DNA of 64,000 nucleotides from G963662675 sp963662675 (GTDB lineage Bacteria > Bacteroidota > Bacteroidia > Bacteroidales > Prolixibacteraceae). Where the stretch lies: contig CAXXHP010000003.1 in the NCBI GenBank assembly GCA_963662675.2, positions 62,001-126,000 of the forward strand, in the 5' to 3' direction. The notes below the pieces were generated by a model. The model searched no databases. It was not told the origin of the DNA and saw nothing but the letters and a program-made list of their open reading frames with translations. The position numbers and the translations under genes are program-made. Positions 51,600 to 60,674 of this stretch are shown in pieces (position 1 is the stretch's first letter; each line of letters begins with the position of its first letter).

Positions 51600-52614
51600 T
51601 TGTTTTCAGATTTAATTTGTCTTTCAAGGCTTGATGTTGTTCTTTTATTTTGTCGAATATATCATGGGCTTTCCCTAATGCTTTTTGACCCCTATTAAGT
51701 TTTTTCCCTCCGATAAAATCACAAAGTATTCTTGAAAACTCAGGAGTTCTGAGATATCCAAAAGATTTGTGCGGGTTCTTTTCTCCTTTTATCTCATAAT
51801 TGTTGTTTACCAAAAAATCTTTTGGATGAATGCCTTTATCATTTTCTGAAAAATCATCAGCAAGTTTATAGTTTAAGGCTACATGATCCATAATATCAGC
51901 AAAATTGAACCAATTGGTCGTTATGCCAGGAGGTGTGGCCATGATGCTTTTTCCATTTAATTTTTTCTTTTGTTCATCAGCAATTTTGCTAACAACGATA
52001 GGGAGCCCGAGAGGGGAGCCAATCGTTACCAATGTGTGAATTTCAATTTCAGGAATTAGGAAATTTAAAACATCAAATGTTATAATTGACCCCATTGAGT
52101 GTGCGATGATCATGATGTCGTGGTTCTTGTATCTTTTTATGCAGTCAACCACTCGTCTTCGTATTAAATTACGAGATTTACATGTCATGTCGTTTTCGTC
52201 TTTGCATTCTTCAGTATAATAAATCTCAAGGTCTCTAAAGTATTTTCTTAGTATGGCATCAGTAATAAAAATGTAGTTCAATGTTTTATCTTCGTTTAGG
52301 AAGATGTTGTTTATTTGCTCGGTGAAAAAATCAATTATTTTTTGACGGAAGGAATGGTTCTCAATAGGGGCGTTTTTAGAAGCTCTTTTATAAGGTTCAT
52401 TCAAAAAATAAGGATTTTCAGCATCTTTTATCCTATTGTTTAAAGGCTTTTCATGCAGGATATCTGCCCAGTAGACTAATTCAAAAGCAGGTAGTTTTTT
52501 ACTGATCCCGATGTTTATTAGTCCTTCTTTAATGGCCGCTTTCCACCATTTTTTAAGTAAGTATTTGGGAGGTTTGTTTCCCAGTCCATGTATGCAAATG
52601 ATTACTTTCTTCAT
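51592..52614 (-). CDS. Alpha/beta-hydrolase, lipase-like
   Basis: ATG 52614 is chosen because it overlaps the gdpD stop as ATGA. The 340-residue protein has the oxyanion segment IICIHGLGNKPP at its start and the nucleophile elbow AHSMG (MIIAHSMGSIITFD), with an Asp and a His (DIMDHVAL) to complete a triad. The fold resembles serine lipases or phospholipase-like hydrolases; it has no signal peptide. Between gdpD and glpD it could deacylate lysophospholipid or glycerophospholipid intermediates; that is inference. Confidence 0.8.
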   Translation of the reverse strand: MKKVIICIHGLGNKPPKYLLKKWWKAAIKEGLINIGISKKLPAFELVYWADILHEKPLNNRIKDAENPYFLNEPYKRASKNAPIENHSFRQKIIDFFTEQINNIFLNEDKTLNYIFITDAILRKYFRDLEIYYTEECKDENDMTCKSRNLIRRRVVDCIKRYKNHDIMIIAHSMGSIITFDVLNFLIPEIEIHTLVTIGSPLGLPIVVSKIADEQKKKLNGKSIMATPPGITTNWFNFADIMDHVALNYKLADDFSENDKGIHPKDFLVNNNYEIKGEKNPHKSFGYLRTPEFSRILCDFIGGKKLNRGQKALGKAHDIFDKIKEQHQALKDKLNLKTNE

Positions 52615-53381
52615 TTTAGACTGTTCGTTAATTGCGTTTTGAGCCAATTTGGGCGATCGGTAGTAATCGCATCTACCCCTTGGTTAATTAGCCTTTCTGC
52701 AACTTTCACATCGTTTACAGTCCATGTGTAAACGAACAGTCCATGGCGTTTGAAATATTCGATAAATTGTTCATTTATAACTTTTCCTGCCCAAACATTT
52801 ATGCCATTTAAATTGGATTTTTTGATTTTTTCGAGAATTCCCTTCTTGTTTATTCGAAGCATCCATGCCGGGTAGTAATAATCTAAATCTAACAACCAAA
52901 GCATTTTATATTCTGGAATTTGTGTTTTAATCTCAGAAATTACAGTGTAATCGAAAGATATGATTTCAACTTGAGGGATCTTGAGTTGCGATTTTTTGAT
53001 TTCGGGAATCAAATAAGGAATTATTTCATTGTTGCATTTTATTTCGATGATTAGTTTCCCATTGGTTGGAACAGTATTGAGAACTTCCGTTAAGCTTGGA
53101 ATGCGTTCACCTTTCCATTGTTCATCTTTATAAAGGCCAACATCCACAGACTGTAATTCACCGAGTTTTGATTTTTTGACAGTCATTTTTTGATTCCCAG
53201 TCCTTCTTGTGTTTTTATCATGGATTACGACGATTTGCTTGTCGATAGTGAGCTGCACGTCTATTTCAACAGCAGTTGCACCTTTTTCCCATGCCAACCT
53301 TATTGCAGACAGCGTATTTTCCGGTGCTAAATGTGACTCGCCTCTGTGTGCAATAATCAGTTTGTCTGGGATTTTGTTCAT
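52611..53381 (-). CDS. Glycerophosphodiester phosphodiesterase
   Basis: The 256-residue TIM-barrel protein opens with LIIAHRGESHLAPENT (catalytic His12-Arg13, Glu21) and has VEIDVQLT plus VVIHDKNTRRT, carrying the Glu, Asp and second His. TWTVNDVKVAERLINQGVDAITTDRP is the usual C-terminal strand. It releases glycerol-3-phosphate from glycerophosphodiesters. The lipase gene overlaps by 4 nt, then glpD follows. No signal peptide is evident, so the substrate must be cytoplasmic. Confidence 0.94.
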   Translation of the reverse strand: MNKIPDKLIIAHRGESHLAPENTLSAIRLAWEKGATAVEIDVQLTIDKQIVVIHDKNTRRTGNQKMTVKKSKLGELQSVDVGLYKDEQWKGERIPSLTEVLNTVPTNGKLIIEIKCNNEIIPYLIPEIKKSQLKIPQVEIISFDYTVISEIKTQIPEYKMLWLLDLDYYYPAWMLRINKKGILEKIKKSNLNGINVWAGKVINEQFIEYFKRHGLFVYTWTVNDVKVAERLINQGVDAITTDRPNWLKTQLTNSLK

Positions 53382-53831
53382 AGATGATAGCTAGGGATGA
53401 AATTTTATTACGTATAAAAATAAACAAAAAAATGACCTGTGAATTAGATAGATGAAAAACCTGCTGTTTCAATCAAACATCACTTCCCATTTTAATAATA
53501 TACTTTTTTTCATGAGAGAAAATCTCATACTTATTATACATGATAAATACTTTTTAATAGGGACTATGTTTTCTTTTTATACTGAATTTTAGTTCGTTAT
53601 ATCTTCAGCGTTTTTCAACTGATTTGAGGCATTAAAGTGTTGTTTTTCGATGTGCGGTGGATCTCTTAATCGGTGTCTTGTTTTCGTTTAAATACCTGAG
53701 AAATATCCACTTCCTCTGAACTCATTTTATCGTATGCAAATCAATAATTCTTATATTTTTACTAATATTGTATTTGCGATTACGTCTACAATAATTGATA
53801 TAAGACTACTTACAAATAACAATCTAAAATT
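53382..53831. other. Intergenic region before trpB
   Basis: This 450-nt AT-rich stretch holds a small hairpin (ATGAGA-gaaaa-TCTCAT, 53512-53528). No Trp-rich leader ORF, riboswitch or exact -7/-33 pair is visible. It separates the divergent gdpD and trpB genes. Confidence 0.4.
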
Positions 53832-55040
53832 ATGACTGATAATTATTTTAAAAAGTACCCCAATAAAGATGGGTTTTTTAAAGAATATGGCGGGGCTTTT
53901 ATTCCTCCTGTACTTGAGTCGGAAATGGAAAAAATTACGGATGCGTATTATGCTATTAGCAAGTCGCACAATTTTATTTCAGAACTCCGAAGTATTAGAA
54001 AGCATTACCAGGGAAGGCCAACACCAGTTTATTATTGTAATCGATTGTCAGAAAAATATGGTGGTAGAATCTACTTAAAACGTGAAGACTTAAATCATAC
54101 AGGTGCCCATAAATTAAACCATTGTATGGGTGAGGCTTTGCTTGCGAAACATCTCGGTAAAAAGAAATTGATTGCCGAAACTGGAGCAGGACAGCATGGA
54201 GTTGCTTTGGCAACAGCCGCAGCTTACTTTGGCTTAGAATGCGAAATCCATATGGGTGAGGTTGATATTGTCAAAGAACATCCGAATGTCGTTCGCATGA
54301 AAATTCTTGGGGCAACAGTGGTTCCTGTAAGTCACGGTTTAAAAACATTAAAAGAAGCTGTTGACTCGGCTTTTGAGGCATATTTAAAAGATCCTATTAA
54401 TACAATTTATTGTATTGGGTCAGTTGTTGGTCCACATCCTTTCCCGATGATGGTTAGAGATTTTCAACGAGTTGTGGGCATTGAAGCAAAAGAGCAGTTT
54501 TTTGATATGACCGGCGAATTACCTGATAGCGTTGTTGCATGTGTTGGCGGTGGAAGTAATGCAATGGGAATTTTTTCAGCGTTCTTAGACGATGAAGAAT
54601 GTGCATTGTATGGCGTAGAACCAGGAGGACGTTCTTTAGAATATGGAGAGCATGCTGCTACCATGACTAAAGGGGAGCCGGGTATTATTCATGGCTTTAA
54701 GTGCTACATGCTTAAAGATGAGAAAGGAGAACCCGGAGCTGTTTATTCTGTGGCCAGTGGCTTGGATTATCCGGGTGTTGGTCCTGAGCACAGCATGCTT
54801 AAAGATTTGGATAAAGTTAGCTATGACTTAATTTCGGATACCGAGGCAATTGATGCTTTTTATGAACTTAGTCGTTTAGAAGGAATTATTCCTGCATTAG
54901 AAAGTGCACACGCTGTTGCTTATGCAATTAAGTTAGCAAAGTCAAACCCTAAGTCGTCAATATTGGTGAACTTGAGCGGTAGAGGAGATAAGGACATTGA
55001 TTTTGTGGTAGATCATTGGGGATTACCAGAAGATAAGTAA
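53832..55040 (+). CDS. trpB: Tryptophan synthase beta subunit, solo gene
   Basis: The 402-residue PLP enzyme has Lys94 in LNHTGAHKLNHCMG as Schiff-base lysine, catalytic Glu in LIAETGAGQHGVA, and GGGSNAMG for the phosphate cup. The family makes tryptophan from indole and serine, usually with TrpA. No trpA or other trp gene lies near. The KLNHCMG stretch, where canonical TrpB has KINNALG, suggests a divergent solo TrpB; a role in indole salvage is possible. It is monocistronic, followed by a strong terminator. Confidence 0.88.
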   Translation: MTDNYFKKYPNKDGFFKEYGGAFIPPVLESEMEKITDAYYAISKSHNFISELRSIRKHYQGRPTPVYYCNRLSEKYGGRIYLKREDLNHTGAHKLNHCMGEALLAKHLGKKKLIAETGAGQHGVALATAAAYFGLECEIHMGEVDIVKEHPNVVRMKILGATVVPVSHGLKTLKEAVDSAFEAYLKDPINTIYCIGSVVGPHPFPMMVRDFQRVVGIEAKEQFFDMTGELPDSVVACVGGGSNAMGIFSAFLDDEECALYGVEPGGRSLEYGEHAATMTKGEPGIIHGFKCYMLKDEKGEPGAVYSVASGLDYPGVGPEHSMLKDLDKVSYDLISDTEAIDAFYELSRLEGIIPALESAHAVAYAIKLAKSNPKSSILVNLSGRGDKDIDFVVDHWGLPEDK

Positions 55041-55062
55041 ATAATATTCAATATTATTACAG

Positions 55063-55099
55063 AAGGCTTTGCAGTAGAAATTGCAAAGCCTTTTTTTAT
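55063..55099 (+). terminator. Terminator after trpB
   Basis: AAGGCTTTGCA (55063-55073) pairs with TGCAAAGCCTT (55082-55092), followed by a run of T. Confidence 0.92.
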
Positions 55100-55222
55100 T
55101 CATAAAGGGATTGTTTATTTTGATTTTATTGAAGGGGGTGGTTTAATTTGGGTCAGGAACCCGAGGAGGAATTGTTTCCTAACTGAGGATAAAAGGAAGT
55201 AATAAAGTCCCGATGATTCTTT

Positions 55223-55230
55223 TATCTTTG
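55223..55230 (+). promoter_or_regulatory. -7 element before the ABC-F gene
   Basis: TATCTTTG is an exact -7 match 20 nt before the ATG at 55251. No clear -33. Confidence 0.45.
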
Positions 55231-55250
55231 CAGTCTCAATTTTTTGATAT

Positions 55251-57203
55251 ATGATTTCGGTAGACCAGTTAGTAGTGAGTTTCGGAGGATACGATTTGTT
55301 TAAGGGCATTTCATTTTTAATTACACCTAAAGACCGTATTGGTTTGGTGGGTAAAAACGGTGCAGGCAAGTCAACACTCTTAAAAATATTTGCTGGGCAA
55401 CAAATGCCTTCAGAAGGAAGTGTGGCATTGCCGAAAGATGTTCGTCTTGGATATTTGCCGCAACACATGATCTTATCAAACACTAAAACAGTATTTGAGG
55501 AAACGCGTAAAGCCTTTGATGAGATTCTAGATATTAAAAAGGAAATTGACCAAATCAATCATGAGATTGCTACTCGTGAAGATTATGAGTCGGAAGCATA
55601 TATGAATCTCATTAACCGGGTGACGGATCTGAATGATCGTTTTCATATGGTTGGTGGAGCTAATTTTGAGGCTGAAATTGAACAAACATTAAAAGGACTA
55701 GGCTTTGAACGGAGTGATTTTTCTCGTCAGACTTCGGAGTTTAGTGGTGGTTGGCGTATGCGTATTGAGCTAGCCAAAATCTTGCTTAAAAAGCCTGATG
55801 TTTTTTTGCTCGATGAGCCAACAAACCACTTAGATATTGAATCCATTCAGTGGTTAGAAGATTTTTTGAGTAATTATAATGGTGCTGTTGTTCTAGTATC
55901 GCACGATAAGGCCTTTCTTGATAAGGTTACCAATCGGACAATTGAGATTTCATTAGGACGCATTTATGATTATAAATCCAATTACAGCCGTTATCTAGAA
56001 CTTCGAAAGGAGAACAAAGAAACGCAATTGGCTGCCTATAGAAATCAACAAAAACTTATTGAGGAAACCGAGCAGTTTATTGAAAGGTTTAGATATAAAG
56101 CAACGAAAGCTGTTCAGGTTCAGTCGCGTGCTAAAATGCTCGATAAGTTGGATCGGATTGAGATTGATGAGGAAGATAATTCAAAGCTAAATATTAAATT
56201 CCCGCCAGCCATTCGTTCAGGAACAGTAGTGGTAGACTGCAAGCACCTTTCAAAAAGTTATGGTGATCTTAACGTGTTGAACGATATACACCTAATTATT
56301 GAGCGGGGAGAGAAAGTGGCTTTTGTAGGTAAAAACGGAGAAGGGAAAACAACACTTGCCCGTGTTATTCTCAATGAGTTGGACTACAAAGGTGAAATGA
56401 AGATAGGACACAATGTGAAAGTGGGATACTTTGCTCAAAATCAGGCTCAATTGCTAGAGGACGATATTACAGTATTCGACACTATTGATCAGATTGCAGT
56501 TGGCGATATTCGCACAAAAATTCGTAATATTCTAGGTGCTTTCATGTTTTCGGGCGATGATGCTGACAAAAAGGTGAAAGTATTGTCTGGGGGAGAACGA
56601 TCCCGTTTGGCTATGATTAAGCTGATGCTTGAGCCTGTGAATTTTTTAGTGCTTGATGAGCCGACAAATCACTTGGATATGCGTTCGAAGGAGGTTCTGA
56701 AACAAGCTCTGGCTGAGTATGATGGCACAGTATTGGTTGTTTCTCATGATCGTGAATTTTTGGATGGACTGGTGAAGTGCGTATACGAATTCAAAAACAA
56801 GAAAGTAAAACAGCATTTGGGAGGTATTTACGATTTTCTACAAAAAAAGAAGCTCGAATCACTGAAGGAGCTGGAGCGAAATAATAAACATTCGGGGGCG
56901 TCACAGAAAGAAGTAAAGAATGTAGTGGTAGATGAAAATAAGCTGAGCTACGAGGAACGGAAAGAAGTAAATAAAAATATAGTCCGCCTGTCCAAGAGCA
57001 TTGAGCAATGTGAAAATGATATCTCTCGTTTGGAGGAAGAAATTGTTTTAATGGATGTGAAATTAAGCAAGCCGGAGGCAATGGACGATCATTCCATTTT
57101 TGAAAAATATGAAGAATTGAAATCATCTTTGGAAAAGGTGATGGAACAATGGGAAAAGTATAATGAAGAGCATGAAGCCCTTCTGGAACAAAAAACATGG
57201 TAA
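55251..57203 (+). CDS. ABC-F family ATPase
   Basis: The 650-residue cytoplasmic protein has two ABC ATPase domains and no membrane helices. Walker A sites are GKNGAGKST and GKNGEGKTT, signature motifs FSGGWRMR and LSGGERSR, and Walker B sites VFLLDEPTNHLD and FLVLDEPTNHLD. A linker with a P-site tRNA-interaction motif-like helix lies between, and the C terminus is a charged coiled coil (about 575-645). ABC-F proteins act on the ribosome in translation or antibiotic protection. The subtype (Uup or YheS-like) is not certain. rlmB follows with 1 nt between. Confidence 0.93.
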   Translation: MISVDQLVVSFGGYDLFKGISFLITPKDRIGLVGKNGAGKSTLLKIFAGQQMPSEGSVALPKDVRLGYLPQHMILSNTKTVFEETRKAFDEILDIKKEIDQINHEIATREDYESEAYMNLINRVTDLNDRFHMVGGANFEAEIEQTLKGLGFERSDFSRQTSEFSGGWRMRIELAKILLKKPDVFLLDEPTNHLDIESIQWLEDFLSNYNGAVVLVSHDKAFLDKVTNRTIEISLGRIYDYKSNYSRYLELRKENKETQLAAYRNQQKLIEETEQFIERFRYKATKAVQVQSRAKMLDKLDRIEIDEEDNSKLNIKFPPAIRSGTVVVDCKHLSKSYGDLNVLNDIHLIIERGEKVAFVGKNGEGKTTLARVILNELDYKGEMKIGHNVKVGYFAQNQAQLLEDDITVFDTIDQIAVGDIRTKIRNILGAFMFSGDDADKKVKVLSGGERSRLAMIKLMLEPVNFLVLDEPTNHLDMRSKEVLKQALAEYDGTVLVVSHDREFLDGLVKCVYEFKNKKVKQHLGGIYDFLQKKKLESLKELERNNKHSGASQKEVKNVVVDENKLSYEERKEVNKNIVRLSKSIEQCENDISRLEEEIVLMDVKLSKPEAMDDHSIFEKYEELKSSLEKVMEQWEKYNEEHEALLEQKTW

Positions 57204-57204
57204 A

Positions 57205-57960
57205 ATGAACCAATCACAGAAGAAAAACGAAGATATGATTTTTGGCATTCGTGCCGTTATTGAAGCTATTAATTCAGGCAAAGAGATAGATAAAGTGTTG
57301 TTGAAGAGAGGAGAGGGCGATCTATTTCAAGAGGCTTTTGAGCTTATTCGTCTTCATCAGGTTCCTTACCAATTTGTACCGATAGAAAAAATGAACCGTA
57401 TAACTCGGAAGAATCATCAAGGAGTGATTGCCTTTGTATCTCCGGTTACTTTTTATGATGTTGAAAATTACCTACCAACCCTGTTTGAAGAAGGTAAAAA
57501 CCCAGTGATTTTAGTTTTAGACCAAGTGACAGATGTTCGCAACTTTGGGGCAATTGTACGTACTGCCGAGTGTGCAGGGGTAGATGCTATCTTGATTCCA
57601 GATAAAGGAGCTGCCAGAATTAATGCAGATGCTGTGAAAACCTCCGCTGGTGCATTGCATCACGTACCTATTTGTCGAACAAATGATTTGAAAAAGTCAA
57701 TTTTGTATTTGCAGCAGTCCGGACTTAAATTAATGGCGGCCACCGAGAAATCTTCTGAAAACTACACGAGTGTTGATTATTCCGGTCCTGTGGCCATAAT
57801 CATGGGGTCAGAAGAATATGGCATAGATCGCCAAATTCTTGACATGGCAGATGAAAGAGTTCAGATTCCAATCTTAGGGAAGATTCAATCATTAAATGTT
57901 TCTGTTGCAGCAGGATTACTGGTTTATGAAGTTGTTCGACAACGTCAGGCTATGGTGTAA
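57205..57960 (+). CDS. rlmB: 23S rRNA (guanosine-2'-O)-methyltransferase, TrmH family
   Basis: ATG 57205, just after the ABC-F stop, gives 251 residues. An N-terminal substrate-binding domain (to about 85, DMIFGIRAVIEAINSGKEIDKVLL) precedes the SPOUT knot: NFGAIVRTAECAGVDAIL, IIMGSEEYGIDR and IPILGKIQSLNVSVAAGLLVYE. RlmB methylates G2251 in 23S rRNA. The 3' end overlaps the convergent lrp gene by 11 nt. Confidence 0.93.
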   Translation: MNQSQKKNEDMIFGIRAVIEAINSGKEIDKVLLKRGEGDLFQEAFELIRLHQVPYQFVPIEKMNRITRKNHQGVIAFVSPVTFYDVENYLPTLFEEGKNPVILVLDQVTDVRNFGAIVRTAECAGVDAILIPDKGAARINADAVKTSAGALHHVPICRTNDLKKSILYLQQSGLKLMAATEKSSENYTSVDYSGPVAIIMGSEEYGIDRQILDMADERVQIPILGKIQSLNVSVAAGLLVYEVVRQRQAMV

Positions 57961-58417
57961 TTGGAACTTCCCGTTTAAACGTTTCTTCTAATGAAATAAA
58001 CGTTTCAGTACTTGAAATTCCTGCAATCTTTTGAACTTTATCGCTTAGTATTTCTTTTAAATGCTCGTTGTCACGAGCATATACTTTTACAAAAATAGCA
58101 TATTGACCTGTTGTATAGTGGCATTCAACAATTTCTGGTATAGCCTGAAGTTGAGAGGCTGCTTCTTCGTATAAGCCACCTTTGTCCAAAAATATTCCAA
58201 CGTACGTACACGTTTTATAATCAACTTTTTTTGGATCGATATGGTAGCCTGATCCGATAATTACTTCCATTTCGACCATCCTGGTAACGCGTTGATGAAC
58301 AGCAGCTCTTGACACCCCAACTTCTGCAGCAACATCTTTAAAAGGAGCTCTGGCATTTTTTGTAATAATGTCCAGAATGTGTAAATCTATTTCGTCTAAA
58401 TTGTTTCTTAATGTCAT
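57950..58417 (-). CDS. Lrp/AsnC family regulator, first of two flanking amt
   Basis: The 155-residue protein has a helix-turn-helix (NARAPFKDVAAEVGVSRAAVHQRVTRM) and a RAM ligand-binding domain. It is closely similar to the regulator at 60192-60674: both share the run IPEIVECHYTTGQYAIF and FISLE..FKR.VPI ends. It is divergent from amt, and overlaps the rlmB 3' end. It probably senses an amino acid or nitrogen signal and may control amt and itself. Confidence 0.92.
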   Translation of the reverse strand: MTLRNNLDEIDLHILDIITKNARAPFKDVAAEVGVSRAAVHQRVTRMVEMEVIIGSGYHIDPKKVDYKTCTYVGIFLDKGGLYEEAASQLQAIPEIVECHYTTGQYAIFVKVYARDNEHLKEILSDKVQKIAGISSTETFISLEETFKREVPITP

Positions 58418-58599
58418 TTTCCTTGAGGCTTAATACAAAGTCAAAAATAACTAAAATTTACAATTTTGTGAAAAAAGTAACTTATATATCATGTTTTGAC
58501 TTGGTTATTGTATTGTAGTCTTATATATTGTTGGTAAACAGAGTGTTGTGTATGTGTTTTTTGTTTTTTGTTTTCTTGGTTTTTGTTTGCGAAACAGCC

Positions 58600-58656
58600 T
58601 TTGATGTGTCAAAAAGGAATGATATTTTTGATTTTTACTTTAAAATGCTATTTTTG
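58600..58656 (+). promoter_or_regulatory. Tandem promoters of amt
   Basis: TTTG (58600-58603), 19 nt, TATTTTTG (58623-58630) forms a first consensus promoter. TTTG (58627-58630), 18 nt, TATTTTTG (58649-58656) forms a second, with the -33 of the second inside the -7 of the first. Confidence 0.6.
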
Positions 58657-58670
58657 CGGACGCAATCATA

Positions 58671-58704
58671 TCAAATTGACATGGGCTGAAGGTGTCTAAT
58701 TTGA
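58671..58704 (+). promoter_or_regulatory. Inverted repeat in the amt 5' leader
   Basis: TCAAATTGACA (58671-58681) pairs with TGTCTAATTTGA (58693-58704) with a single bulge. It begins just past the predicted transcription start. It may be an operator for the flanking Lrp/AsnC proteins or an RNA hairpin. No strong U-tract follows. Confidence 0.5.
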
Positions 58705-58745
58705 CTTTTCTTGAATTGTAGGTAAGAACTAAATATTTTGACATT

Positions 58746-60080
58746 ATGAAAAATGCTAATCTAAGTTGGCTTTTAATTTTATTGCTATTGATCGTAGCGG
58801 GCGTAGTGGGTGTTTTCTTTCAAGGTGATTTCGGTGGTATCAATGACCCAAATATTGTGCCGGGAGATGTTGCTTGGATGTTAACAGCTACCGCATTAGT
58901 TTTAATAATGACTCCTGGCCTTGCGTTCTTCTACGGAGGTATGATTCAACCTAAAAATATACTTTCAACCATGTTGCAAAGTTTTATTGCAATGGGATTA
59001 GTTAGTATCCTTTGGGTGATTGTAGGATTTAGTCTGGCGTTTGGTGATAGTATTGGACCTGAGGGGTTTGGGCTGTTTGGCAATCCTGCTACATTTTTAT
59101 TCTTTAAAGGGGTTGGTGGTGCTACTGATGCTAATTTGAGTCCAACAATTCCGCTTGCTCTGTTTGCGATGTTTCAATTAAAGTTTGCCATTATAACTCC
59201 GGCATTAATTACCGGATCATTTGCAGGGAGGGTACGTTTCCGTTCCTACATGCTGTTTATGGTGCTTTTTACATTGTTTATTTATGCGCCTTTATGTCAC
59301 TGGACATGGCATCCAAACGGATTCCTTCGTAATTGGGGAGTTCTTGACTTTGCCGGAGGTACAGTAGTGCATATGTCAGCTGGTTTTGCAGCTTTGGCAG
59401 GTGCTATGTTTCTAGGCAAGAGAAAAGATTTCGGAACAGAATTTAAACCTGCCAATATCCCATTTGTATTATTGGGAGCCGGTATGCTTTGGTTTGGATG
59501 GTTTGGTTTTAATGCGGGATCTGCATTAGGTGCTAATTCTACAGCAGCATTGGCTTTGGTGAATACAAATACAGCTTCTGCTGCAGCAATGTTGGCCTAT
59601 TTGTTTTATGATATGGCTAAAGGTAAAAAGCCTAGCGGCATGGGAGCTTCAATTGGTTTAGTCGTTGGTTTGGTTGCAATTACTCCGGCTGCTGGTTTTG
59701 TTAATGTCGGGGCTAGTATTTTCATAGGTGTTGTTGCTGCATTGGTTAGTAATTATGCTATTACTTTACGGTCAAAAACAAGACTGGATGATACTTTGGA
59801 TGTGTTTCCTGCTCATGGTATGGGGGGTATTGTAGGTATGTTATTAACAGCCGTTTTTGCTCAGGAAGTAGGCTTGATACATGGTGATCCTACAGTTTTC
59901 CTTTATCACCTGTTGGCATTGGTAATCGTAGGTATCTTTACCTTTGGTGGTTCATGGTTGATGTATAAAATTACGGATATGATTGTACCACTTCGTGTAT
60001 CTGCACATTCAGAAAAAATTGGGTTGGATATTAGCCAGCACAATGAATCATATAATTTCGAATATAAAAGCGACGAATAG
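58746..60080 (+). CDS. amt: Ammonium transporter
   Basis: The 444-residue membrane protein has 11 helices after an N-terminal signal-like segment. The twin-His pore is seen in GTVVHMSAG and PAHGMGGIVG, and DANLSPTIPLALFAMFQLKFAIITPALITGSFAGRV is the family signature region. It imports ammonium. No glnK or glnB follows, as often accompanies amt. Instead two Lrp/AsnC genes flank it. Tandem promoters and an inverted repeat lie upstream. Confidence 0.96.
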   Translation: MKNANLSWLLILLLLIVAGVVGVFFQGDFGGINDPNIVPGDVAWMLTATALVLIMTPGLAFFYGGMIQPKNILSTMLQSFIAMGLVSILWVIVGFSLAFGDSIGPEGFGLFGNPATFLFFKGVGGATDANLSPTIPLALFAMFQLKFAIITPALITGSFAGRVRFRSYMLFMVLFTLFIYAPLCHWTWHPNGFLRNWGVLDFAGGTVVHMSAGFAALAGAMFLGKRKDFGTEFKPANIPFVLLGAGMLWFGWFGFNAGSALGANSTAALALVNTNTASAAAMLAYLFYDMAKGKKPSGMGASIGLVVGLVAITPAAGFVNVGASIFIGVVAALVSNYAITLRSKTRLDDTLDVFPAHGMGGIVGMLLTAVFAQEVGLIHGDPTVFLYHLLALVIVGIFTFGGSWLMYKITDMIVPLRVSAHSEKIGLDISQHNESYNFEYKSDE

Positions 60081-60110
60081 CTTTAACGTGGTCGCTCTTT
60101 TATATGCTCA

Positions 60111-60139
60111 AAAACTCCCTATCTCCAGGGAGTTTTTTT
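60111..60139 (+). terminator. Terminator after amt
   Basis: AAAACTCCCT (60111-60120) pairs with AGGGAGTTTT (60127-60136) over a 6-nt loop, followed by TTT. Confidence 0.88.
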
Positions 60140-60144
60140 ATGCA

Positions 60145-60171
60145 AAAAACCGTCCTTTTGAGACGGTTTTT
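60145..60171. terminator. Second hairpin, probably the lrp2 terminator
   Basis: AAAAACCGTC (60145-60154) pairs with GACGGTTTTT (60162-60171). With A-rich and T-rich arms it can work on both strands, and it lies 21 nt past the stop of the lrp-type gene at 60192. Confidence 0.8.
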
Positions 60172-60191
60172 GTCGTTATATAAATAGGGGC

Positions 60192-60674
60192 TTATTTTAT
60201 TGGAACCTGACGTTTGAAATCTAACTCAAGGGAAATGAAGGTTTCTGTACGCGCAATGCCTTCAATTTCTTGCAATTCTTCATCAATCAGTTTTTTAAGA
60301 TGTTTGTTTGTTTTTGTCTGTATTTTGATGAAAATCGCATATTGTCCTGTTGTGTAGTGACATTCTACAATTTCAGGGATCTTTCTCAAAGCTTCAGCTA
60401 CATTGGTGTGGAATTTTACCTTGTCAAGGTAAATTCCCATGTAAGCACATGTATTATATCCGAGCTTTGAAGGATTAACAATGAATTCACTACCTGATAC
60501 TACTTCCAAATTCAATAATCTTTGTACGCGTTGATGTATGGCTGCTCCGGATACTCCGCATTCACGTGCAACTTCAAGAAATGGAATTCGGGCATTTTTG
60601 GTAATTAACCGGAGGATCTTTTCATCAAGCTCATCTATCTGTGGCAATGGTTCAATATAGTCCTGATTCATCAT
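60192..60674 (-). CDS. Lrp/AsnC family regulator, second of two flanking amt
   Basis: The 160-residue paralog of the regulator at 57950-58417 has a helix-turn-helix (NARIPFLEVARECGVSGAAIHQRVQRL) followed by the RAM domain. The ligand-binding part is the most conserved (NTCAYMGIYLDK, then the shared CHYTTGQYAIF). It is convergent with amt. A palindrome TATCA...TGATA (60685-60704), containing AATTTGAT, lies just upstream of the start and may be its autoregulatory site; the amt leader repeat also contains AATTTGA. Confidence 0.92.
   Translation of the reverse strand: MMNQDYIEPLPQIDELDEKILRLITKNARIPFLEVARECGVSGAAIHQRVQRLLNLEVVSGSEFIVNPSKLGYNTCAYMGIYLDKVKFHTNVAEALRKIPEIVECHYTTGQYAIFIKIQTKTNKHLKKLIDEELQEIEGIARTETFISLELDFKRQVPIK

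Noticed and set aside
53512..53528. Terminator hairpin before trpB
   Set aside because: The stem is only 6 bp, AT-rich, and T residues precede rather than follow it on the plus strand; no gene ends here.
55115..55558. 147-aa minus-strand ORF
   Set aside because: It overlaps the 5' part of the ABC-F gene, including its Walker A region, and has no features of its own.
56791..57213. 140-aa minus-strand ORF
   Set aside because: Antisense to the charged coiled-coil end of the ABC-F gene; composition is that of a shadow frame.
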